64,000 nucleotides of DNA from Pyrrhosoma nymphula (taxonomy: Eukaryota > Arthropoda > Insecta > Odonata > Coenagrionidae), in contig OY754329.1 in the NCBI GenBank assembly GCA_963573305.1, forward strand, positions 48,008,417 through 48,072,416, given 5' to 3'. Below the pieces are notes generated by a model, which was given only the letters and a program-made list of their open reading frames with translations, was not told the origin of the DNA and did no database searches. A program made the translations under genes and the position numbers. How positions within the stretch are numbered: position 1 is the stretch's first letter; every line of letters starts with the position of its first letter. Of the stretch, positions 1-11,949 are shown in pieces.

Positions 1-321
1 GAGGAGAGTCATTATGGTCACAAGAAATTAAAATGAACTTTCTCCAAGCATTATCAAAATTTTCTCAGGATAAACCAAGAGGATAAACCACAAATTGTTC
101 AACCGTGATACTCGATATTCACGTCAAAAACCTGTTTGGTGTTTTTGGTGCAAAAAATGAGTGGAAATATGGATGACATTTAAAGCTGAGGCCGAGCCTA
201 ACATAAGACAAACAGTTTTGGAATCTCATGAATTATCAGAAGTTTCTACGGATGAATATAAGTTGTATTTTTGATTCCTGCATTCCTAAATAGTCTTAAT
301 CAAACATGTCAGTCAATTTAG

Positions 322-537
322 TTTAAGCTAACTTATCTGGAAAAAACTTTGTAAAACAACTTATAAAAGATATAAAATGTAATAACAACTGGGTTTCATC
401 GAATAGTTGACATCATTAGGTCTGATGATGATGTCAGACCTGAGAATGTTGACTATTCGATGAAACTTGGTCGTTATTAAATTTTACATTTTTTATATCA
501 ATGTTGTTTCACCAAGTTTTTTCCAAATAAGTTAAAA
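322..537. repeat. Foldback (hairpin) repeat
   Basis: Two arms of about 100 bp are inverted copies of each other around a short centre near 425-435. The core TTTCATCGAATAGT on the left is matched by ACTATTCGATGAAA on the right. The similarity continues outward through ACTTAT-TGGAAAAAAC and its complement, with small indels. There is no coding potential. It looks like a MITE or foldback element; I could not identify a target duplication. Confidence 0.65.
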
Positions 538-545
538 TGAAATAC

Positions 546-1204
546 CATAAGGTTAGGCCTGAGACAGTTATATTTGTAGTTAAAGCTATTTTTCAAACTA
601 TTATTTCCAACTCCACGTCTAGAGTTACCGTTCCATTAATTTATTTTTAAAACTTCTAAATCAGGAGGAGGTGAAAAATATTTTGCACTGCTAAATAAAG
701 TTTAAAGATAGATGATACCAAATTTGGTTAATGAGAAAAACAGAGCACAAAAATTGCTTGTGGGCTTTTTTTCTTTATTTTGCTTGAAGGCCGTTGTGAT
801 TGTCCTGACATTAATGCTGCCCTTTCATACATTGGAGCAGCAAGTTTATTTTTCCCTTGAATTCCCATAAAACATAAAAAAATATGTTGGGCCTGTGTAT
901 TAGTTTTTCGGGTGTTATTTGCACGTTTAAAAGACCAATTATTGGACAATAGCCCAAATGTCAGTGATATAGCATGCCTAATATATTGTTGATAACTGAC
1001 ATTTAGTAGCTATATCTGTCATCTTGTTGACAACAATTGGAATGAAAGAGGTATGATAAACCTTTTTTTAATTTATCATTCATAAGCCATGAAATGGTAG
1101 AAATGAGATATTTTTAATATTACTCCGTATGTTCTAATCCTTTGTTAGTCCGAATATTTTTCTCTTGAGAAAACAATTGGAAAGTCTATCATAATAATTT
1201 TTAA
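546..1204. other. No gene recognised
   Basis: AT-rich sequence with only short open frames on both strands. It may contain the decayed 3' part of the hAT element whose transposase remnant lies at 1205-2005, but I cannot recognise the domain here. Confidence 0.4.
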
Positions 1205-2005
1205 GACAGTGAAACCCTCACAGCCATAGCACGGAGTCATATGGTTTTCATGAAAATGTCATGTGCATATTTGTCATCTTGCTCTCGTTATCTGTGCAAA
1301 TTGCAAAAACTTTTTCCCATATTTTTCTTCAACTATTTTTATAGACTTTTTTTGCCAATTCTGCACAATAGTTTGATGTTTTGGAATTCGCTTCACAATC
1401 ACTGTGTCCAACAAAAAGGTGCTTTCTCCGGTATGAATACTTGTAGCAACAATTGGGTCATTTTTTATGTTAGACCAACCATCTTGCAACAGCGTGACAC
1501 TGCCATGGTCATTCTGTAACTGAAGTATAGTTTCACTCTCTACTTCTTCTGCAACTTGATTCAAGAGCTCACCAGCTAATGCCAAACGATCAGGACCAGT
1601 GAAGCCTGGTCGTAATCTTGAGTCATATATTTATACTGATGACTTGAAGCTGAGTTGAAAGATATATTATTTGCATAGAAAAATTTTGCAACTAGAACAT
1701 CAAAGTTATCTTTTTGCTGTTTCATAGGTTTTTATAACATATTCGCTAATTGAGTTTTGCTTTCTCTTAACTGCACCTGAATAATGTTGCACAGCAGAGG
1801 AGCTCATGTCAGCACTTTCCACAGAATTGGCACAAGCTGATACACTTGAACGCTGTTTCAAACACTTTGCCAGATGAGCCTGTATTCGCTCAATTTTCGA
1901 ACTTATTTTGATTTTGCAGTGCTTACATGTAACATGACCTGTGTCTTCTTCTCTAATTACTTCTGACCATTCTGCACCTTCTTTGCGACCAGATCCAAAT
2001 GGCAT
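1205..2005 (-). pseudogene. Decayed hAT transposase (BED finger plus central domain)
   Basis: Minus-strand remnant of a hAT-superfamily transposase. The N-terminal part (2005-1706) starts MPFGSGRKEGAEWSEV and carries a BED-type zinc finger with spacing CKHC...H..KC. A stop follows ETAKR, but the reading continues in another frame (KDNFDVLVAKFFYANN). A second frameshift near 1600 leads into the central domain: GPDRLALAGELL, then LLQDGWSNIKNDPIVA, typical of DUF659-type hAT proteins. More stops occur below 1260. Stops and shifts in every segment make it a pseudogene. A LINE remnant lies just upstream at 2045-2535. The catalytic C-terminus and dimerisation domain are not visible, so they are either lost or beyond recognition. 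Confidence 0.8.
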
Positions 2006-2044
2006 TTTGAAATATAGTCTTAACTATTCTGCAAAAAAAATATT

Positions 2045-2535
2045 ACTTTTATTTATTTATTTTATGGCCTACATTGGACCACTTTAGTCATCTTCTGGAT
2101 TTATTCTGTTTTCTGTCAGCCCAGTATTTCTTCATTCGCTTGGATCGTTGCTTTCTTTCTTCATCTGAGATCACCTATTCTCTGTTTTTTGATCTTGGTT
2201 TGTTGTCTGTTCTGTTTGTCCTTGAGTTTCATGATAACATCTGTCATTTCTTTCAAATCTTCTATTGTAATGTGTAATTCACTCATATCTTCCTTAATTT
2301 CTGTTATCCATCTTGCACTGGTCTTACTTACTTAAACACAACTAATAATCACTTATCTGACCGCCAGCTTCGTGCAATTTAAAGAACATATACTAATATA
2401 AACATAAGGACTTCATTTTTGGATTTCCTCATTATACTCACTCGGTCAATCCATTTGATCTTCATCATTCTTCTGTAGCACCACATTTCGAATGCTTCTA
2501 CCCTAGACTTAATCCCTTGTTTAAATTTCATTCTG
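2045..2535 (-). mobile_element. LINE 3' remnant (RT C-terminus)
   Basis: On the minus strand the frame reads RVEAFEMWCYRRMMKIKWID then RVSIMRKSKNEVL. This is the conserved C-terminal signature of insect endonuclease-reverse transcriptase LINEs (Jockey/CR1-like: EAFEMWCWRRML...TNEEVL). Further downstream is a segment like ARWITEIKEDMSELHITIED, then a tail ending in repeated ATAAATAA units near 2045-2065. It is 5'-truncated and broken, as expected for a dead LINE copy. Confidence 0.7.
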
Positions 2536-2934
2536 ATTCAAGATTGAAAATTCTATTAATATATATTTTAATAATTTAAACGAAGAGTGGAAAGACAGCA
2601 TCATTGGGTATGATGTTATGAACCCTACTTACTTTTATGTGCACATTATGAAGAAACATTTTAGTTTATCAAAAGTTTCAAAATCTTTGTATGATTAAAA
2701 ACGGTAATATTTGTCATTGGAGGTGACTGTTCACTATATTTATATTAAATGCCAGTTAATACTTCATAGTTATTCAAGATAGAAAATTCAATTTAATTGA
2801 GTATTTTAAAGAGATTTTTGAAGACTAATTTCATCTAAATAATGTTACCTTAACCTAGTTTACTATATTCCTTGTTTCATTAAAAAAAAATTTGCCAGTT
2901 TTATTGTTTTTTTTTAAGTGGGGATTTTTTAAAA

Positions 2935-2979
2935 TCTGGGTGGGTTTTTTTTGGGTCGGGCAAAATAGTGACAACTCTG
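2935..2979 (-). repeat. Possible hAT terminal inverted repeat
   Basis: Read on the minus strand, this begins CAGAGTTGTCACTATTTTGC followed by CCGACCC, the kind of end seen on hAT elements, and it lies upstream of the hAT remnant at 1205-2005. I could not find the partner end in the window, which may be cut off or lost, so the assignment is tentative. Confidence 0.3.
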
Positions 2980-3393
2980 ATTTTAAATGATACAATTGAC
3001 CTCAGTTGTTGGTTGCCTCCCCAGATAACAAACCATTAGGTATTTAATAGTATGATAGTTTGTTTCCATTTGTTGTTGCACATTCCAAAAATAATAAATG
3101 AAAATTGCCAGTCCTTTTACACCTTTAGGTTATTAGAGAACTTTGAAATTGCAAGTAATGTTGAAAAGCCATTCTCATAAATAAACATAACTAATAATAC
3201 CTACTCCTCATTATCTAATATTATTAAAAAAGAGAAAGGGTCTGTTATTTGTATTAGTAAAAATCATAAAATGCCATTCAAAGAACTGAAATGAAACTGT
3301 GCATTGTCTAATCAGAAGGCGATGCACACAGAAATGTTACATAATAGCAAAATGGCAAAATAATAAAAAACTGATTTCTACGAAACATAAAGC

Positions 3394-3604
3394 CAATAGC
3401 AGCTCCAAGGGGGGGGGGGCAATGCCCCCCCCAAAACCTGGTGTATTTCATTTATTTTTTCTTCATTTTACACATAGTTTTGTTACGATTTCCCGGGATG
3501 AAACCCCCGGACTCCCCTTTCCCTGGGAAGTGTCCAATTCCTCCAGAGCCAGTGGTTGACCCCCCTGGTTGCCCCCACAAACCTCTGGTCTGGAGCTGCC
3601 CCTG
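3394..3604. mobile_element. hAT-like MITE, 211 bp
   Basis: The ends share a GCAGCTCCA core (left CAATAGCAGCTCCAAGG; right, reverse-complemented, CAGGGGCAGCTCCAGACC), followed inward by G-runs. The 8-bp flanks are CATAAAGC (3386-3393) and CATGAAGC (3605-3612), 7 of 8 identical, consistent with a hAT target duplication. It is non-coding. Short open frames across it are incidental. Confidence 0.65.
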
Positions 3605-4031
3605 CATGAAGCTTTTATCCCTAACAGGACCCATGATACCTCTTGCAGGGAAATATGACAAGAAATGGTGTATTCACAGCCTTGAAAACTAAGAATCGTA
3701 GTTCAAATGAAATGTTATGCCACACCAGTTGAAGTGCAGGAGTGTCATGGGGGTTGCCTATGTGCCGAATTTGTTAAACTGTTTGTGGTGGCAGGCATTT
3801 TGGTTTTATTACCACCCTTCCACTTAACGTATCAGCAATGATCAACTATGTATGATGTTGTTAATGTGTCCATACCCATGAGCAATCATTCATATATGTA
3901 CATACAAAATTTTCAACCATTATATTCTACTATATAATCCACTCTCATGAATGATCACTGATCAAAGAAATTATAACTACTGCTTCAGCACTAAGTATTC
4001 CAATGCCTAATTCTGGAATATTTTTAAGAAA

Positions 4032-4037
4032 TTTATT
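4032..4037 (-). promoter_or_regulatory. Candidate poly(A) signal for the kinesin gene
   Basis: TTTATT on the plus strand is AATAAA on the minus strand, about 180 nt beyond the kinesin stop codon. Position and sequence fit. Such hexamers are common in AT-rich DNA, so this is only a candidate. Confidence 0.35.
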
Positions 4038-4213
4038 TTAAATTCATAATATAAAACAGCTTTTAAGGTTGTAAATAAAACTACAAGACTCTTAGGTCAT
4101 GAATATTCATGCAGAAGGCTGAAAACAGTCACCTACCAAGAATGCAAAAACCTACAATTTTAATCAAAGCATAACTTACCTTTAACATTAATCTTGAATT
4201 TCGGTAAGCATAA

Positions 4214-5970
4214 TTACTTCCTTGGTTTTTTTCCATGGCCATCGTGTGAAACTTGTGCCCTTCCATCTGCATCATTATTCATGGCAATGATTTTAGCTAT
4301 TTCTTCACCACTACGCCTTTTTGTGGATGGCCTCGTGGGAGAAACCTGTTTAAGGGTTTCCACATCGTTGAATACAACCTGACAGCCACCACCATTGGTA
4401 GTAATCACATCTCCCTTATATAATCTAGTTTCAACTTCTCCCCCTGAATCAGCCTCCTGAGTAGTTAAGCAATATTTGGAAGTTTTTGAGTTTGATAAAT
4501 CCTTGATATCTGTCAGCTGAGAAACAGACTTCTTTCTTTTCATCTTTGGTTGCAGAACAGTGTTTAGTGGGACTGCACTAACAAGTGGACAATGATCTAG
4601 CCAAACCCCACTTGCATTTGAAGCAGACTTAGAGCGACGATGTCGGAGGTTGTGTCGCTCTGTACTCATTCCTGAAGAGGCAACAGGAGTACATGGGGCC
4701 CGATCAGCTTGAAGTGCCCATGAAATTGGGGGAATATTGGGTTTTGAATTTTTCCCTGCACCATCAGATGCTAGATCACCATCAGAGGAACTAGGAGTCA
4801 TATTTCCAGGTGGAGGTAAGTTAAAGGTATCACTGGCAATTATTTCCTTCACCAAACGGAGTTTCTCGTCCTTCACTCGCATCTGGGTCATGAATTCATT
4901 CCGCAACTTCTTTTGTTTCTGCTGAATGTCTTTGCTAGCCTTTTGCTTTTCCTGCAGCATTTTCTGCTTGATTCGTTGTTTCTCCTTTTCCTTCTCCAAC
5001 ACTTTCTGACTCAAATTTGCTTTTACTTCCTCCAATTCATTTTTCAAAGCTTGTGTTTCTTCATCCTTCTCATGAATTTTAAATTCCAATTCAGAGTAAT
5101 GTGACTCCAAATCAACATATTTGTTTTCAATGGCAGTGTTCTTTTTTCTCTCCATTTCCAGCGTTGCTTTGATCGCTGCCACCTCTTGCCTTGCTAGAAC
5201 ATTTCCTGTTTCCATTTTAATGAGCCTGCTTCGAAAAGTCTCTTGCTTGTGAACGAGCTCATTCACCAGTGTACTCCTTTTCTCCTGGCGCATTTGCAAG
5301 AAGGTAACCACGTTCTTTATTGTATCAGCATTTTCTGGTTTTATGAGTTCCAATGGAGGAAATGCTGGGCCAAGAGAGTACACCATCCCTAAGTCAGGAG
5401 CCATGACATTTCTGTTTTTACCATCCTCACTTTGAGGAATATTGTTAGCTTTCCTCCTTCCAGGGGTGAAACCCAAATCATATCGAACAGGATTAGGCCG
5501 AGCTACTTGTATTTCCTGAGACATTTCTGCAAATTTAAGAACATGAACTGTCTCATCATAGTCATCTACTTTTGGGTTTACACAGACTATCATCTTCACT
5601 TGCCCTTCACCATCGAAATAGCTTTTGAAAAGATGAGTGAGTCTCGACTGCCTGTAAGGAATTACTTTGGAAGTCCCATTGGTTTGATTCTCCCTCAGCA
5701 ATTCAAAACAAGTTCTTAGTGTCATGAGGGAATTATTGATGTTGCCTGCTTCCCTGAGCCTTTGTCCACTGTTATTTGTTCTGTTGGTTCTTTCACTGCC
5801 AGCTAAATCTACCATGGACAGCTGGCTGATGCTCACAATGTTTTTCTCTTGAAGGATGCCATCTCCTTTGCTGTTCAATGGAGCCTGAACTAGACGTAAC
5901 GTAAAAACAGAATGAGATCTGCTTGACTCTGCATTCAAACATGTGTGAGCCATTCTCTTCCTCTTCTGAC
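4214..5970 (-). CDS. pav/KIF23: KIF23 coding exon 2
   Basis: Encodes residues 273-857: QKRKR, switch I, switch II, neck, coiled coil and the whole tail. Five codons upstream of its first internal ATG (5953) restore the conserved GQKRKRMAHT segment, which fixes the acceptor. The stop is TAA at 4216-4214. Confidence 0.93.
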
Positions 5971-7488
5971 CTATTCAAAATAATTAATGATGCATGTCAA
6001 TCACATTATTATACTTAAGTAATATTAAGTATTTTAAATTGTAAAAAAATACTAGATAATTAAGCATGATCTTAATGATGAATATTTTCAATGCATTCTT
6101 TTTATCCATTATGGATTATTTATGTTCATTACATGTATTTCCTGGGTAAAATAATGACACTTTTTTGAAGAATTGAAAGCCCAGGTCAAAGATAAGTATG
6201 TAATAGGTAATGGTTTTTAGTGACAGCATCAATTTATTTTCCATTTCTCTAAATTGCTGTCAGCATAACAATAATATATTCTCGAGCAGTAGTTTTCAAC
6301 CTGCAGTACACATACCCTATGGGGTACACGAGAATATCTGAATTATGGTGAAAGTGTGGTAAGCATATTCCCATACTTCAAGGGGTCCAACTGACAGGGA
6401 TAGTATTTCGAGGGAAATGAGCGAGTAAGGTGTAACTACTGGCATATCTTATGTTTTAAGTAAAAAATGGCATCTGATACATTTACAAAGATAGCTTATC
6501 ATATTTAAATTTCTCCCCTGCTCATGACCTTCCAACGAAAGGTAAGGAATGTTCAACTTGTTGGCATATATGATGATATCCACAGGACAACTTTTCATAC
6601 ATTTTCATTGTGCAGAATCTACAAAGCATGTAACTAAATTCTGTCACAAAACTTTAATTTAAGTGGCTTACCCTTGTAGAAGATTTCAAAAGCTTCTTCT
6701 GTCGACGTGACTTCCACTTCGTTAACGCCATGGACGAACATATTACGGCTCGAGTCCTCGCGCAGAATTTTGCTTTGTGGGATTCTTGGTCTACTATCAC
6801 CCACAACATCATCAAGCAAGTCATAAATATGATTGTTATATATTTCAATGTGTGAAACAAAGACGGAATATAAACAGTCTTCATCTACTTCTTTCACCCT
6901 GGCCAAGTCTGGTACGCGATCTGAAAGATTTTCATTTGATGGTACTTTCCTTGGTGTTTTTGGAAGTTTTTGTTGCAGAAACATTTCTCTTTGCAACTCA
7001 ACTTTTGCCTCCACGTCGGTTTGAACATCGAAGCCATTCAATCTATCCGGCTTAAAAATAAACTTCCTCGCTTGAACATCTGAAATACTGTTAAAAAGTA
7101 CATCCAGAGTACGAGGCAGTATTCCTCCATCCTTAGGGTTGCCATTCATTGTAAAGGTCTTGCCAGAACCCGTAACGCCATATGTAAACAAAAGTCCATT
7201 GCATCCATTTATTAATCCCCGAACTAATGGGAAAGCAACCCGGTCAAACACATCCTTCTGAGAACACTTTTCATCAAAAACCTGCCGAAACTCATACTGA
7301 ATTTCCTTGCAATTGACGGGGACTGGACACTGACCATTAGTCAATAAATCAGGGTGTGTCACCAGTATAATTCTCGTATCAATCACTTTTATGCACTTTA
7401 CACCATTGCCGATTGGTTTAATCCGACAGAAAACTTCAACTGGCTCTTTCTCCGATGATTTGGCCTTACGAGGTGTCTTCCTATGCAT
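4214..7488 (-). CDS. pav/KIF23: Mitotic kinesin-6, KIF23/MKLP1/Pavarotti orthologue
   Basis: Two coding exons, 7488-6672 and 5970-4214, join in phase 1 (AAG-G|GT-CAG) to give 857 residues, close to the usual 850-960 of the family. The motor domain carries the P-loop GVTGSGKT (residues 104-111), switch I NAESSRSH (285-292) and switch II DLAGSE (327-332). The long insert between P-loop and switch I is typical of kinesin-6. A coiled coil covers about 500-650. The tail block with YCLTTQEADSGGEVETRLYK and GGGCQVVFNDVETLKQ (about 765-815) matches the conserved KIF23 tail. The C-terminus is basic. With the Cyk-4/RacGAP1 partner the family forms centralspindlin, which bundles midzone microtubules and positions the contractile ring; that role is family knowledge. 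The start ATG has an in-frame TAA two codons upstream, supporting it unless a 5' exon exists. No disruption is seen, so it appears functional. Confidence 0.95.
5971..6671 (-). other. KIF23 intron with hAT-like end
   Basis: A 701-bp GT-AG intron with a weak pyrimidine tract before the acceptor TGAATAG|GTCAG. At 6287 plus-strand sequence begins CAGTAGTTTTCAACCTGCAG and soon reads TATGGGGTACACG. This resembles the left end of Charlie-type hAT MITEs (CAGTGGTTCTCAACC...). No matching right end was found, so it is a partial copy at best. Confidence 0.7.
6672..7488 (-). CDS. pav/KIF23: KIF23 coding exon 1
   Basis: Encodes residues 1-272 plus one base of codon 273: N-terminal basic stretch, first half of the motor and the P-loop. 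The donor reads AAGG|GTAAGC. The uninterrupted frame continues 12 codons into the intron before a stop, and the homology ends exactly at the donor. Confidence 0.92.
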
Positions 7489-7546
7489 TTTTTATGTCTA
7501 CAAATATGAACAGAGTCGATGAACACAAATTTTACTTTTAAAACAA

Positions 7547-7554
7547 TTTGGCGG
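7547..7554 (+). promoter_or_regulatory. E2F-like site upstream of KIF23
   Basis: TTTGGCGG lies about 60 bp upstream of the KIF23 ATG and fits the E2F/DP core TTTSSCG-. With the site at 7698 it suggests cell-cycle control, which is inference from sequence only. Confidence 0.35.
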
Positions 7555-7697
7555 TTGACATGTGGTTAGTAGAGGAACGTACCGTTGCAAGTCGCTAATG
7601 TCGCGGACTTGAGTATACGAATGGGTGGAGGGAGAGTACGAAATGGTACGAAACGAAAGAGGAAAAGGAGCATAGAATCCATGGAATAAAACTCTCT

Positions 7698-7705
7698 TTT
7701 CGCGG
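7698..7705 (+). promoter_or_regulatory. E2F-like site (TTTCGCGGGAA)
   Basis: TTTTCGCGGGAA at 7697-7708 is a near-ideal E2F/DP site, about 210 bp upstream of the KIF23 ATG. CpG-containing octamers are uncommon in this AT-rich window, so the match stands out. Confidence 0.45.
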
Positions 7706-7779
7706 GAATATTTTGTCTTCATTCGCGGTAAGTATTCACTTGTATAAAAGAGCGTCAGAGATGTTGGCATTCTATAATT

Positions 7780-8832
7780 TTAGGGAAGTTACTCAATCTC
7801 AAAAATGCAAATAGGCATGGTACTGCTATATATATATACTCAAACATTCATCTTCCCCACCAAACCCTGTGTTTGTCCTTTTATGTGTTCCTAACCATTT
7901 CCATTTCCTATGAATGTATGTATATATATATATACTATTATAATACCATGCAAAATAGGTATGTATGTACATACCAAACAAAATTTTTAGAAAAAATGTG
8001 GGTAAAGGTGAGCTTTCGTCCGTGAAATCTTCCCCTGGGTCAAATTTTGTAATATTTGCTCATAATTTGCAACTAGCACATGCCAAAGACAAGGGAAAAC
8101 ACTGGTTTCTTGTTTTTTTTACTATGTGCCCCCTATGGGATACACCTACAAGAGCAAATGATCATCAGAAAAATGTCATACACTTGAAATTCTATGCTTT
8201 AACGTTTTTTCGCTAATAAACAAAACTTATTGAAGGTGGTCATTTTGTCTTTTACCTGCTTTCTTAAGTAGTCGGAGAGCAAAGAGGTTTGTACAAATCC
8301 ACGTGGACTGCCTAGAATGCAAGAGAGACTGTTTTGTCATAATTATAGATGCCACACTTCAATGTTTTGTTTTCCATACCTTTATTATACATGTAAATTG
8401 GAATGAGTTGAGTATGTATTCTCCATCAAGTGGTTATGATAATTTAGGCTTGTGACACAAAAAAATCATCATATGAGTTGCAGTTATTACTGCCAAACAT
8501 CAATAATTTTTTCTCAGTGTTCATTCTACCTCAAGGTTAATTTCAAATTTTAATTGGTGTTAAATGCTGTAATGAGAATATTGTTAGTGGATTTTTGTAC
8601 ACCTTTCACTCCCGCCTCCTAAAACTCCTCAGCACCTGTGCTCCTGGTGAAACAAACCCCTCCACTTCCCCCACCCAGACTTAAACCAATTTTAAGACAG
8701 TGGTAAAGGATCTAGTGTTATTGTTCATGAACAGCTTACTCTTCCCTCCCCTAATCTCTTAATTGATTCAACCTTCGAGGAGTGTGTCCCTGCAGGGGTC
8801 CTCGTACCTCTTAATCTACCCTTCCCCTCAGC
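7780..8832. other. Intergenic, no gene seen
   Basis: AT-rich DNA with two short TA microsatellites (about 7828-7840 and 7920-7935). No homology was recognised on either strand. Confidence 0.4.
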
Positions 8833-10910
8833 CAGGGGCATTGGAACTATTTTCGCTGGGGGGGGGGCAACCTTGAAAAGGGCCTGCATTTTTTGCGGAT
8901 GGGAGGGGGTAGAGACTAGAATTTCGCTAAAAGAGCATATGAAGGTGTGAGAATGTGTGTCAGAAGGGAAAAAGCAAGCTGGAAACAAGTGAAATTTAAT
9001 TTTTAATTAATGAAGAATACACATTTCTTAGAAGTTTTCATAGGAACTATATTCTTCACGTTATTTGATTAAGATTACAAAGGATTCAAAGCAATTCCAA
9101 ATATTCTCCTTCGTTCAGTGGTCATACTCACAAATTCATACATAATTTCCTCCAGCGACAGCTTTAAAGTAATGTCTTTATGTGTATGGAGTAAGAGATG
9201 ATGTGTTAATCTCTTTTGCCGCATAGTGGATTGCATATAGGTCTTTTACCTCTTCACACCACTGAAGGATCTCTTGCATGAAGTAGATGTAGCAGGTACT
9301 GCAGTCAACAGCAAAATAACAAGGCGAGTTACTTACTCGAGGAGATCCTCCCTCATCATAGGTGACATCAGTTTCAGTGAATCAGCATAATGCTTTAGTC
9401 TTTGATTCACTGAACATGGTGTCCACAAGTTGAAGTTGGGAGGACAACTTCGCTACATTGAAGTCACTCTCATGAACCCCAAGCACCTCCTTGAGTTCCG
9501 TGACACCTCTGGAACCACCCGGAAACAAAATTGGCTCAAGCTAGATCAGCTGATTCATAACGGGTTGATCAAATTGACGTGCTAACTTGGACTTTACCCA
9601 ATCCAACAGAGATATGTAGTATTTCCAAAGCTGATCCTTTGCGGTTAGCCAAACGATTACAGGTGGTGCTCTTCCATCAAGCTGTTCCAACTTCCTCGGA
9701 GGGGCTGATCCTTGGGAGGTCAGGAATCGTGAGCCCAAGATCGTGTTTATTGTTTAGTGTCTCGGTTTCTGCCCACAAACGATCTGAGTTCAACTTACTC
9801 ATTGCACTGAATGTGTCATGTAGGCTCTAAGCGGACTGTTTTTTTTTCCAGTTGTGGTGTAATTTTCTTTCTGCAAAGCCTTTGCAAGCTGCTCAGCAGG
9901 TTCACAAATCAGAAGTGAAATTTTCATAGCCATGACCGTTGAAAATTTGCCAATTGTCCCCAGATAACTCTGAAGTGTTGAATGCGTACCTTCTAAGGTT
10001 TGTACCTTCTAAGTGTAAAGTGTACCTTCTAAGGCTTGAATGAGGCCTTACACTCATCACTCTTGTTGATGGAACTGTCATTGAGCATAATCTCTAAGGT
10101 TTATCTCAATCGTAAATAGTTCTCCAGTAATCTTCGCAATGCAGCAGTGCATATGCACCAACGAGTCGGACACACTATGTGTAGTCATAGTTTCGTAGGG
10201 GCTTGAATTTTATCAGACCCAGAATCAGTTAAGCATGGTTCAATAACGATGTTGTTGCAAATCTGCTATCTTTTAGCAGACTCCATGATAGCTTTTGAAA
10301 CTTATTTTAGGAGACATAGGCTATCAAAAAATATGTAACAGAAATTATGTCACATTGTTTGGCTAATTCTTGAATGACTAAGTTCAGCGCATGATTCGAG
10401 CAGTGTACAAATATATTGATTTTGGTTGCTCATTCGTATTCAATTTTTGCACACCATTAGGTAAGTCTTCTGGACATGGTAGCTGTGCCGTCAAACCAGT
10501 GTCTATGAAGAAAATTCTTTCTCAGGCCTAGCCGTAGAAGAACATAAAAAAATTGTCATCTTCGCAGATGACGAAGTCCCACTTGATATGTAATAGAGGC
10601 CAACGAAGACTTTGTGCACTTCTAAAGTCACCTTGCTAACAAAGCGGAAGCAAATGGATAGCTGTTCATCACCTGAGGCGTCGGTGGTATGTACCATCGG
10701 CCATCAGCAAAAAGAATAAACTTTCCATTATGTCCCAGACCAGAGTGCAGAAGACCTCATGCGACATAATTTCTCCAAAGTTTTGAGACCCGTGAAGCCA
10801 GCTTCGCGGGCCTTCCAAAAGGGCACACTTAAAGGACCCGGGGCAAATTCCAGGGGGGGGGGGGAACCTTCGGCCCCTCCTGCCCCCCACTTCCTACACC
10901 GCTGCCCCAG
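8833..10910 (-). pseudogene. Decayed hAT transposon with ZMYM1-like transposase
   Basis: Minus-strand debris of a hAT transposase of the DUF4371/zinc-finger-MYM type. Near 10690-10560 it reads MADG then, after a shift, TDASGDEQLSICFRFVSKV, the start of the catalytic region. Near 9260-9130 the C-terminal dimerisation domain is clear: CKRSFSGVKR, a stop, KTYMQSTMRQKRLTHHLLLH. Frameshifts and stops separate all segments. Outer boundaries are estimated from G-rich ends: CAGGGGCATTGGAACTA at 8833 and, reverse-complemented, CTGGGGCAGCGGTGTAGGA at 10910, which are loosely similar. I found no clear 8-bp duplication, so the ends are approximate. GTACCTTCTAAG occurs three times between 9986 and 10033. 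Confidence 0.75.
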
Positions 10911-11149
10911 CAGATAACTCCTCACTGACTCAACACCTAAGAAAGTCTTACTCCAACCTACCCCACCCTCCCCCCTTCCTACCTAAATGTACAGTAAAAC
11001 CTATCACTTACAGACAGCAGTCATTCACTAGAAGATGTCCTTATAAGTATATACATATGTGAAGGTATCCTGAAGTTATAGGTTAGACCAGAAAAACAAT
11101 ACACACAGATTCTGTCCAATTTCAATCTGAAATTACCACTACCCATGAT

Positions 11150-11940
11150 TTTCTATTGTCTCTAAGTCATGGGTAAATATTCTTTATTTGTGCCTTTGAA
11201 ACATTGTAGATTTTTCACTTTTCCGATTCCCAATTGGGAAATTTCTAAGGCCATTAATGGCCTTAGAAACTTCCCAGTTATGCTCTAGTACAGTAGTCAG
11301 TGTTAATCTCTCCTTTGATGCCTTCATACTAGAACAGCATTCAAATTTCCAGGCCAAAGTTTGATTAAGCAAAACCTTAAAAAACTATCCAGTTTCCTTG
11401 GTGTTGAATACGTTCTTGGGGACGTTATTCTCCAACAATCCCGGAAATGTCAGCCCAGGCAGTGGCATCTTCTGGAAGTACATTTGCTGCCCCTTCACAC
11501 ACTGCTTATACAAGATTTTGTCTTATTCTAAATTTTCTTAACCACTCTTTTGAAGCCTTGGAAGTCTTTATTTTGAATTCCACACAATCTTCAAGGGCTT
11601 TTTGTTGTAACAACAGGCCTGATATAGGCAAACTATTAGCACTCCACTCACAAAGGAATTGAATCAATTTTATTCCCCCGAGGAAGTACCTTTTTCTCTT
11701 TGTTGTTGTGGTTAGCCATCCACAGTATTATAATGCACTCGTTTTGCTTCAATATGTCAGCAATTTGTGTCTTACATTAAAAACCACCGCTAATTTCCAG
11801 ACACCACTTTTCTCCTTTGCTGCTTGATCTATAACGTGCACCTTTTCCAGGAGCTTAAGACTTGTACCCTCAGGAATCCTCGAGTAACTTCTTTTAAGTC
11901 GAAAAAACAAAAAAAAACCTAGAAGTTCATTGCTGGAATG
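11150..11940 (-). pseudogene. Tigger/pogo transposase remnant
   Basis: Minus-strand pieces of a pogo-type transposase. Near 11870-11760 is the N-terminal helix-turn-helix segment LLEKVHVIDQAAKEKSGVWK then LAVVFNVRHK. Near 11430-11170 is the DDE-domain stretch with QTLAWKFECCSSMKASKERL, TLTTVLEHN and KSTMFQRHK, which parallels the Tigger pattern (KT...KG..C.GGK.SK.RLT). Stops and frameshifts lie between them, so the gene is dead. Confidence 0.7.
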
Positions 11941-11949
11941 ACACTGCAA

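Noticed and set aside
3408..3428. G-run/C-run as a G-quadruplex regulator
   Set aside because: It is the subterminal part of a hAT MITE, and similar G-runs occur in other hAT ends here.
4194..5719. Plus-strand open frames inside the kinesin gene
   Set aside because: They are antisense to the well-supported KIF23 exon 2, show no homology, and reflect its codon composition.
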